Notes under the pieces: model-generated
The model's database searches: none
The model's input: only the letters and a program-made list of their open reading frames with translations
Told to the model about the DNA's origin: nothing
Assembly: GCA_026394855.1 (NCBI GenBank)
Contig: JAPLZT010000123.1
Span: 1 to 11,418, forward strand
Length of the DNA stretch: 11,418 nucleotides
From: Candidatus Woesebacteria bacterium
Lineage (GTDB): Bacteria > Patescibacteriota > Microgenomatia > UBA8517
Direction: 5' to 3'
Shown here: positions 6,847-11,418 of the stretch, one piece after another
How positions within the stretch are numbered: the first letter of the stretch is position 1
How the letters are laid out: every line of letters begins with the position of its first letter
Translations under genes and position numbers: made by a program

Positions 6847-7094
6847 CGAGATCCTGAGTTTGCCGAAGGACAATCCATTGCACCCCAGTGACTCGGTTCT
6901 CTAGAAAAGCCCGTGTTTTCCTTCAAAAGTGCTATTTTGAAAGACGAGGAATATGACAGCATTTGCTGACATGTCATCTCAAAGATGTCATAACCGTCTT
7001 CTACCCTCAAAAAACCTCCGTTCGAATCCCTACTTTGTTTGAGTTTATAGCAAATCAAAGATTTGATATGTCAGCTTAAATAGCTGTCATGGGA
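6836..7094. repeat. Noncoding stretch with nested inverted repeats and ATGTCA/TGACAT half-sites
   Basis: No supportable gene is seen in about 260 bp. Inverted pairs found are TTCAAAA/TTTTGAA (6922-6928, 6935-6941), AAGACG/CGTCTT (6941-6946, 6995-7000), TATGACA/TGTCATA (6952-6958, 6986-6992), CAAATC/GATTTG (7051-7056, 7060-7065) and CAGCT/AGCTG (7072-7076, 7082-7086). TGACATGTCA (6967-6976) is a perfect palindrome. ATGACAGC and GCTGACAT (6953-6960, 6965-6972) recur as their reverse complements at 7083-7090 and 7068-7075. It may be an operator cluster, a structured RNA tail or a remnant of a small mobile element. Confidence 0.55.
6852..6870. repeat. Short imperfect inverted repeat of a common dispersed-repeat type
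   Basis: TCCTGAGTTTGCCGAAGGA has TCCT/AGGA ends and resembles a short repeat family (TCCTGAG...CGAAGGA) that I recall as dispersed in many bacterial genomes. There is one copy in this window. It lies between CGAGTC (6838-6843) and GACTCG (6890-6895), a further inverted pair. Confidence 0.35.
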
Positions 7095-7100
7095 TATAAT
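7095..7100 (+). promoter_or_regulatory. -10 box of the gene at 7110
   Basis: Perfect TATAAT, 9 nt before the ATG at 7110, so the transcript has a leader of only a few bases. No convincing -35 is seen; the half-site TGTCAT (7085-7090) lies just upstream. Confidence 0.6.
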
Positions 7101-7109
7101 TGACTGGAT

Positions 7110-7625
7110 ATGACCAAAAAGCTCCTCAATAACAGGTATTTGACTATCGGCGGGGTTCTTTTGGTTCTTGGAGTTTTAGCGTTTTTCTTGCCTAAAAAAC
7201 CAAATATGGATAATTTCAAAGCACCCGGAAGAAGTTGGAACTCTCCAAAGAAAGTTGAAGACTATTTTATTGAAAGATTGCATATGACGTCATTGGAAGC
7301 TTCCGAAATCAGATCAAAGCCTGGCGTTGACGGAACAGTGGATCTTCGAATTAGCACTAACACAACTCTGGCTGGGCTAATCAGTAATCTTGCCTATTAT
7401 GGCTTCGTGCGGGATGAAAATTCACTGCGATATGCACTGGAGCACACAAAGGATGTTACTCCCAGTGATAAAGCAATTATTGTTGATAAAAACCGTACAA
7501 TTGACACAAATGCCGAGTATAGAATTTCGGAAGATATGGATGCTTGGCAGATTGCAGACATTCTCCTTAATAGGCCATCCGGACATTTTATTTTTGACGA
7601 ATACAACTACTTCTTTATGCCCTGA
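7110..7625 (+). CDS. Membrane-anchored protein resembling the N-terminal part of MltG/YceG
   Basis: A 171-residue protein. After a basic start (MTKKLLNNRY), residues about 11-27 (LTIGGVLLVLGVLAFFLP) form one membrane helix, and the rest should lie outside the cell. TTLAGLISNLAYYGFVRDENSLRYALEHTKD and YRISEDMDAWQIADILLNRP resemble the paired LysM-like segments that precede the catalytic domain of endolytic transglycosylase MltG, where the phrase 'AxxIAxxLxxxG' is typical. The catalytic Glu domain of MltG is absent, so it is at most a binding or scaffold relative. The MltG link is inference. The start is supported by TATAAT 9 nt upstream. The 3' end overlaps the convergent small gene by 19 bp. 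Confidence 0.75.
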   Translation: MTKKLLNNRYLTIGGVLLVLGVLAFFLPKKPNMDNFKAPGRSWNSPKKVEDYFIERLHMTSLEASEIRSKPGVDGTVDLRISTNTTLAGLISNLAYYGFVRDENSLRYALEHTKDVTPSDKAIIVDKNRTIDTNAEYRISEDMDAWQIADILLNRPSGHFIFDEYNYFFMP

Positions 7626-7801
7626 TCTTCAACTTCGACAATTTCAGCAACATTTTCAGTTGTAATCAATTCACGGACTTGGCCTCTAACGGGGAGAATC
7701 CCATAATGCCCGCTGTTTATTTTAAGCCGTAGAGATTTTTCATCCTCAGCGTTCAACTTGCTACTTAATCCTGACTTAAGTTTAATAAAATAAGTTTTCA
7801 T
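7607..7801 (-). CDS. Small hypothetical protein with a strong Shine-Dalgarno
   Basis: A 64-residue protein, MKTYFIKLKSGLS... through GQVRELITTENVAEIVEVE, with an alternating hydrophobic pattern that suggests a small beta-rich fold. It has no membrane segment and no cysteine. It is supported by AGGAGG on the minus strand (7814-7809), 7 nt from the ATG, the only textbook ribosome-binding site in the window. It lies 66 bp downstream of the HEPN gene on the same strand and could be its partner or simply a neighbour. The different translation signal suggests an origin outside the core genome. Its end overlaps the convergent gene at 7607-7625. Confidence 0.65.
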   Translation of the reverse strand: MKTYFIKLKSGLSSKLNAEDEKSLRLKINSGHYGILPVRGQVRELITTENVAEIVEVEDQGIKK

Positions 7802-7808
7802 AGATTAA

Positions 7809-7814
7809 CCTCCT
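7809..7814 (-). promoter_or_regulatory. Canonical Shine-Dalgarno AGGAGG
   Basis: Read on the minus strand as AAAGGAGGTTAATCTATG. The 7-nt spacing fixes the start of the small gene at 7801. Confidence 0.85.
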
Positions 7815-7825
7815 TTCTAAACAAA

Positions 7826-7840
7826 GAAAGCCCGCCTTTC
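7826..7840 (-). terminator. Short hairpin in the leader of the small minus-strand gene
   Basis: GAAAG-GCGGG-CTTTC on the minus strand is followed by TTTGTTTAG. It could end transcription from the HEPN gene or act as a leader hairpin. The stem is only 5 bp, so this is tentative. Confidence 0.35.
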
Positions 7841-7867
7841 AGTGAGCTATATTACTCTATATATTTA

Positions 7868-8383
7868 TTATATCACGCTCTTTCCAGAGACCTTTTTAAC
7901 ATACTCTGACCATGTATCTTTTGAGGGGACAATTTCTTTGTGTAGCATACCAAGAGTTTCCATTCCACAAACAAATAACTGGTCCAGCGCCTCATCGTAA
8001 GAATAGCTCCTGAAATCAGAATTTAATGGATCTTTAAAATTTAACCAGTTATGTACAACGGAGTTTCTTTTTTCTCGGTACTGATGAAGTTGCAATTGCA
8101 TATCCTCCGTAATAACTTTCACTTCAAATAGTTTATCTATAACTGACGCAAAAGATCCTTCTTTGGTATTTTTAAGCACCTTGTCATATTTTTCCGGCTG
8201 TTTTGAAACGTTACAATAAATGAAATAGCCTAGAAAAGTAAGCCCCTCAATTAGAGACATCAACTCAAAATTAGCTCCAGTCTTAGATTCAAGAAAAAGT
8301 TTCCTAAGTATTTCAGGAGTGTAGTCTCTGAAGGGCACGCCACCTTTATCATTTATTCTTATCGAAAATCTATAATCGGTCAT
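7868..8383 (-). CDS. HEPN-type protein, candidate RNase toxin or defence factor
   Basis: A 171-residue, mostly helical protein. REKRNSVVHNWLN contains R106-N-S-V-V-H111, the RNxxxH form of the Rx4-6H motif that defines catalytic HEPN ribonucleases. The preceding helices (FELMSLIEGLTFLGYFIYCN and VIDKLFEVKVITEDMQLQLHQYREKR) fit the antiparallel bundle of the fold. HEPN proteins commonly cut tRNA or mRNA in toxin-antitoxin and abortive-infection systems. No nucleotidyltransferase partner is adjacent; the 64-residue gene downstream is the only candidate partner on this strand. The promoter is divergent from the methyltransferase promoter. The minus-strand TATAAT at 8397-8392 is 8 nt from the ATG, so the gene is near-leaderless. 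The exact HEPN subfamily is not recognised. Confidence 0.75.
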   Translation of the reverse strand: MTDYRFSIRINDKGGVPFRDYTPEILRKLFLESKTGANFELMSLIEGLTFLGYFIYCNVSKQPEKYDKVLKNTKEGSFASVIDKLFEVKVITEDMQLQLHQYREKRNSVVHNWLNFKDPLNSDFRSYSYDEALDQLFVCGMETLGMLHKEIVPSKDTWSEYVKKVSGKSVI

Positions 8384-8391
8384 ATAGTAAA

Positions 8392-8397
8392 ATTATA
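8392..8397 (-). promoter_or_regulatory. -10 box of the HEPN gene
   Basis: TATAAT on the minus strand, with 8 nt to the ATG at 8383. No good -35 is seen. Confidence 0.55.
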
Positions 8398-8489
8398 TCA
8401 AACAGACTATTTAATTAGTGCCCCACAGACCTCTTTGTTATGAATATAGAGCGATTTCCCAAATACTTTCGGACTTTTATCGAGTTAGT

Positions 8490-8548
8490 GTGACTTTGTT
8501 TGACTTGGTGTGGGTTGTATAACAAGTTGAAGCTGAAAGTGCTAAAAT
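8490..8548 (+). promoter_or_regulatory. Promoter region of the methyltransferase gene with a short direct repeat
   Basis: The -10 candidate TAAAAT (8543-8548) is 10 nt before the ATG at 8559. Upstream, TGACTTTGTT and TGACTTGGTG sit in tandem (8491-8510). Such repeats can be regulator sites, but nothing more supports that here. No Shine-Dalgarno is present. Confidence 0.4.
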
Positions 8549-8558
8549 ATGGGCAGAT

Positions 8559-9659
8559 ATGGCCAATAGTAATTTGCAAGCGGCAAAGGCAGCAAAAAAC
8601 GACGAATTTTATACACAGTACAGCGATATCCAAAAAGAGATTGAAAAGTATCTGGAATATAACCCCGACGTATTTCGAGGCAAGGTGGTGTATTGTAACT
8701 GCGATGATCCGTTTGAGAGTAACTTTTTTCGTTATTTTGTGCTTAATTTCAACAAGCTTAAATTGAAACAGCTTATAACCACTAGTTACAAACCCTCGCC
8801 TGTAGCCAACACTCAGCTGCAACTGTTTGGTGATGACAAGACTCTCCCGAAATTAAAAGGCCGTCCCAAGATAACGGCCAACAAATTCATTGTGAGCGAA
8901 GTGTGCGACATAGACGGCGACGGCGAGTTCAACTTGAAGGATGTTGCCAAGCAATTAAAGGTAAATAAAAATAACGAATGGACGCCACTAGACGGTGATG
9001 GTGACTTCCGTAGCGATGAATGTATAAATTTGCTTAAACAATCTGACATTGTGGTAACAAATCCTCCGTTCAGTCTTTTTCGCGAATATGTTAAACAACT
9101 TTTTGATTACAATAAGAAATTTTTAATTATCGGAAATATTAATTGCATAGCCTATAAAGAGATATTTCAAAAAATTAAGAATAATGAAACATGGCTTGGT
9201 AATGGAATGGGAAGGTGGATTTCTGGATTTATTGTACCAAAATCCTACAAGTTGTACGGAACAGAAGCTCGAATAGATGAAAATGGAGATAGAATTGTTG
9301 CCACCAATAGCTGTTTGTGGCTTACTAATATTGACCATGGACGCCGCCATCAACCGTTGCCACTAATGACCATGGAAGATAATTTGAAATACAGCAAACA
9401 CAAAGAAATCAAAGGCAAAAAAGCCTATGATAAATATGACAATTACGATGCCATAGAAGTGCCTTTTACCGATGCTGTCCCAAGGGATTATCGTGGCGTA
9501 ATGGGCGTGCCAATAACATTTCTTGACAAATACAATCCTGAACAATTTGAACTTATTGGACAAATGGTTACTACAAAAATAGACGAATTTAATCATGGTT
9601 ATCCATATATAAATGGTAAAAAAATATATGCGAGAATTTTAATTAAAAAGAAAAAATAA
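8559..9659 (+). CDS. EcoRI-family adenine-specific DNA methyltransferase
   Basis: Modification enzyme that uses S-adenosylmethionine to N6-methylate adenine in a specific site. The catalytic motif is N168-P-P-F171 within [16 protein letters not shown]. The N-terminal part [21 protein letters not shown] and [18 protein letters not shown] matches the opening of the EcoRI methylase family as I know it. At 366 residues it is longer than M.EcoRI (326), partly through a segment at about 113-150 with D117-I-D-G-D-G-E-F-N and LDGDGDF, which look like EF-hand-type calcium loops. The 5' half is richer in G+C than the 3' half and the neighbours, a sign of transfer. The next gene starts 1 nt after the stop, so both share a transcript. 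The site it modifies cannot be read from sequence. Confidence 0.9.
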   Translation: MANSNLQAAKAAKNDEFYTQYSDIQKEIEKYLEYNPDVFRGKVVYCNCDDPFESNFFRYFVLNFNKLKLKQLITTSYKPSPVANTQLQLFGDDKTLPKLKGRPKITANKFIVSEVCDIDGDGEFNLKDVAKQLKVNKNNEWTPLDGDGDFRSDECINLLKQSDIVVTNPPFSLFREYVKQLFDYNKKFLIIGNINCIAYKEIFQKIKNNETWLGNGMGRWISGFIVPKSYKLYGTEARIDENGDRIVATNSCLWLTNIDHGRRHQPLPLMTMEDNLKYSKHKEIKGKKAYDKYDNYDAIEVPFTDAVPRDYRGVMGVPITFLDKYNPEQFELIGQMVTTKIDEFNHGYPYINGKKIYARILIKKKK

Positions 9660-9660
9660 T

Positions 9661-10742
9661 ATGAAAACAATTTTAATAACCAACATTACTGTTAAGGATA
9701 TTTGCGAAGGGTTTGTCTATAACGAACTTGAGGGCAAGGGTTTGTTTGGCTTGAGCGGTAAACTAACTATCCAGCCTGAATATCAACGCAATTATATCTA
9801 TTCTTCCGATGGAGGCAAAAAAGAAATGGCTGTCATCGAATCAATCCTGAAAGGCTATCCAATAGGATTGATTTATTTCAATAAAGTGAGTGAAGATAAT
9901 CTGGAAGTTTTGGATGGTCAACAACGCATCACTAGTCTGGGGCGGTTTATAAATGACAAATTTGCAATAAAAGACGAAAGCGGCATGGAGCAATATTTTG
10001 GCGGAATGGCAAAAGATAAACAGGCCAAAATTTTGGAAACAAAACTTCTTATTTACGAATGCGAGGGCGTTGAGAGTGAAATAAAAAAGTGGTTTGAAAC
10101 TATAAATATAGCTGGAGTACCGCTTAGCTCTCAAGAGTTGTTAAACGCAATATATTCAGGGCCATTTGTAACATTATGTAAAGAAGAGTTTAGCAACACT
10201 CAAAACGCCAATATCCAAAAATGGAGTGCTTATATTAAGGGCAGCGCCAACCGACAAGAGTTTTTAGAATGTGCTCTTGATTGGGTAAGTAAAGGTCTAG
10301 CGTATTTACCGACGTTGAAAGTGAGATGCGCGGATTAATGTGGGGAAGACTGTATGAAGAATATCATAAGAAAGCCTATAACCCGATTAAGGTGTCAGCC
10401 GAGGTACAAAAGCTCTACGCGGATCCTTATGTCAGAAATCGCAGGGGAATTTTTGAGTATATTCTCGGAGGCTCAGTTGACACGAAATTGCTGGAGGTAC
10501 GCGTATTTGACGATGCGACTAAAAAATCAGTGTATACGAAACAGACTTCAACGGCTGAAGCTAAGGGCGAATCTAACTGTCCGCATTGCGCCATAGGACA
10601 CGATGTTAATAAGGGGAAAGTCTGGAAGTTAGATGAAATGGATGCCGATCACGTCGCGGCATGGAGTAAAGGCGGTGCGACGTCTGCTAGTAACTGCCAG
10701 ATGTTGTGCAAGACACACAATAGGGCAAAAGGAAATCGATAA
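9661..10742 (+). pseudogene. DUF262-HNH nuclease gene disrupted by an internal deletion or frameshift
   Basis: The two halves are in different frames. The first half (9661 to about 10295, 212 family-like residues) is a DUF262 domain with [10 protein letters not shown] at 38-47, DGQQR at 85-89 and [17 protein letters not shown] at 144-160. It then runs into an unrelated tail and stops at 10338. The second half is readable from 10296 ([14 protein letters not shown]...) to 10742 and carries a zinc-binding HNH domain: CPHC, DADH, ASNCQ and [10 protein letters not shown]. The switch is near 10291-10296, where ALDWVSKG meets SSVFTDVE. Family members as I recall them have about 35-40 more residues there, so a non-triplet deletion is likely. 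Placement 1 nt after the methylase suggests it was the restriction partner. A sequencing error is the alternative. Confidence 0.8.
10326..10742 (+). CDS. C-terminal HNH fragment of the broken nuclease
   Basis: If translated on its own from the ATG at 10326 this gives 138 residues that include the complete HNH motif set. The CPHC knuckle, the DEMDADH histidine, the central Asn in ASNCQ and the [10 protein letters not shown] end are all intact, so the nuclease domain itself is undamaged while its link to DUF262 is lost. No ribosome-binding site or promoter is evident, so separate expression is doubtful. It belongs to the pseudogene entry starting at 9661. Confidence 0.6.
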   Translation: MRGLMWGRLYEEYHKKAYNPIKVSAEVQKLYADPYVRNRRGIFEYILGGSVDTKLLEVRVFDDATKKSVYTKQTSTAEAKGESNCPHCAIGHDVNKGKVWKLDEMDADHVAAWSKGGATSASNCQMLCKTHNRAKGNR

Positions 10743-10835
10743 AATTATTAAAATTTGACCTTTGAGAAATTTAGACATTATTAGGCTGTTGCCTTTCGAG
10801 ACATTTTTTTGAAAAGTGCCCCAAATTATTAAAAT
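10742..10835. repeat. 13-bp direct repeat in an AT-rich spacer
   Basis: AAATTATTAAAAT occurs at 10742-10754 and again at 10823-10835. Between them lies a small hairpin AGGC-TGTT-GCCT (10783-10794) followed by a T-run at 10804-10810, which may weakly terminate the upstream operon. Confidence 0.4.
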
Positions 10836-10850
10836 AAAAATTATCCAGCC

Positions 10851-10879
10851 TTAATATCCTAAGGAAAACGAAGTATAAT
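10851..10879 (+). promoter_or_regulatory. Promoter of the rightmost gene, leaderless type
   Basis: TTAATA (10851-10856), 17-bp spacer, perfect TATAAT (10874-10879). The ATG at 10887 begins 7 nt later, at the expected transcription start. Confidence 0.65.
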
Positions 10880-10886
10880 CAGCAGA

Positions 10887-11418
10887 ATGGAAATTATATT
10901 AGGAGGAGGACAACAATACCTATCAACTTTGTTTCACCATCTGATAACAAACATTATTCCCCAAAAACTGAAAGAGGAGGATGATAAATGGATACTAGGT
11001 GCAGATGTGGAGGAGCTTGTAGAATATCTCGCAAAAGAATACTTCATTCCCTCATTAGAGTTAGACCCAGAAAGACCTGCGGTGCCTAAACGTATTACTT
11101 CGCAAGTCGAGTATGAAGATTTTGCCGGATATCCCAGAACAACCGACCAAAACCAAATTGAGATGACAATCTACTTCAAACCACATCCAAATTTAGACAA
11201 TTCTTTATTGTATGAGGCCTCATCCCGAGTCTTACATGCAATAAAAACCGAATATGACGAAAGAGACGGAAGCGTAAAATTTGTTACAACCCCAAACGAA
11301 TTAGAAAATGATGTCAATTTTATCAAAGGTCTTATAGACAAACGTAATCCAGAAATTTTAAGTGGTAACGAGGAGGTGAAAAATGCAATCCGAGCACAAA
11401 TTGAAGAAAGAAAGAAAA
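10887..11418 (+). CDS. Unrecognised protein, 3'-truncated by the window edge
   Basis: The frame is open for 177 codons to the end of the window. The protein starts MEIILGGGQQYLSTLFHHL and continues with KWILGADVEELVEYLAKEYF, PAVPKRITSQVEYEDFAGYP, MTIYFKPHPNLDNSLLYEAS, EVKNAIRAQIEERKKK. It is soluble-looking with mixed alpha and beta character, has no signal peptide or membrane helix, and ends in a charged helix at the edge. I have a faint recollection of similar N-terminal regions in large uncharacterised proteins with a PD-(D/E)xK-like nuclease domain further on, but nothing here proves it. Start choice rests on the promoter placing the transcript start at the ATG. It lies 144 bp after the broken nuclease gene with its own promoter, so it is a separate unit. 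Confidence 0.75.
   Translation, partial: MEIILGGGQQYLSTLFHHLITNIIPQKLKEEDDKWILGADVEELVEYLAKEYFIPSLELDPERPAVPKRITSQVEYEDFAGYPRTTDQNQIEMTIYFKPHPNLDNSLLYEASSRVLHAIKTEYDERDGSVKFVTTPNELENDVNFIKGLIDKRNPEILSGNEEVKNAIRAQIEERKK

Noticed and set aside
6978..7043. Possible degenerate tRNA with a T-loop-like TTCGAAT at 7021-7027
   Set aside because: The flanking bases CTCCG and CCCTA do not form a T-stem, and no full cloverleaf could be built. The CAAAG/CTTTG and CTCAAA/TTTGAG pairs are too short to decide.
6693..7058. Minus-strand open frame of 121 codons opposite the tRNA
   Set aside because: It is largely the antisense of the tRNA and of the inverted-repeat region, with no start signal and no family character.
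8417..10823. Nine-base direct repeat AGTGCCCCA at 8417-8425 and 10815-10823 flanking the methylase-nuclease pair
   Set aside because: The position is suggestive of an insertion scar, but 9-base matches are expected by chance many times in a window this size.
10975..10989. AGGAGG followed by ATG near 10987 inside the last gene
   Set aside because: The frame starting there is short and closes within the longer open frame, and the AGGAGG is explained by Glu codons.
1..11418. CRISPR array, insertion sequence or integrase gene
   Set aside because: No regularly spaced repeats and no transposase or integrase motifs were seen.

Overview
The window looks like a chromosome segment from a small-genome Candidate Phyla Radiation bacterium (Patescibacteria), probably of the Microgenomates type. 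The evidence is an AT-rich sequence, a bacterial-type AspRS that lacks the usual inserted GAD domain, several short conserved hypotheticals of the kind found in that group, a LAGLIDADG endonuclease lodged at a tRNA gene, and a recurring gene start in which a -10 box sits only 7-12 nt before the start codon with no Shine-Dalgarno sequence. TGA is used as a stop, so the code-25 lineages are unlikely. The taxonomic placement is inference from family resemblance, not from a marker search.

Positions 1-5885 are core-like. aspS (its 5' end lies outside the window) overlaps a D-Ala-D-Ala carboxypeptidase gene by an ATGA. An AT-rich inverted-repeat spacer separates these from a convergent membrane-anchored hypothetical. 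That gene shares a 34-bp divergent promoter region with gltX, which leads a tight three-gene run with two hypotheticals.

Positions 5886-7109 hold the most distinctive structure. A tRNA-type promoter leads into the first ~20 nt of a tRNA-Gln-like gene, then a double-motif LAGLIDADG endonuclease ORF, then a complete tRNA-Gln(CUG). The endonuclease frame has no stop before the tRNA and reads through all of it. The junction with the 5' tRNA fragment forms a perfect extended -10 box just before the endonuclease GTG start. About 260 bp of noncoding sequence follows, rich in inverted repeats built from ATGTCA/TGACAT half-sites.

Positions 7110-7625 encode a membrane-anchored protein resembling the N-terminal part of MltG/YceG proteins. 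From 7607 to the window end the content is accessory and defence-like: a 64-residue protein with the only canonical Shine-Dalgarno in the window, a HEPN-type protein with an RNxxxH motif, an EcoRI-family adenine methyltransferase, and 1 nt later a DUF262-HNH nuclease gene broken by an internal frameshift or deletion. An unrecognised gene with a leaderless-type promoter then runs off the right edge. The methyltransferase and DUF262-HNH genes read as a restriction-modification pair whose nuclease has probably been inactivated, leaving the methylase alone.
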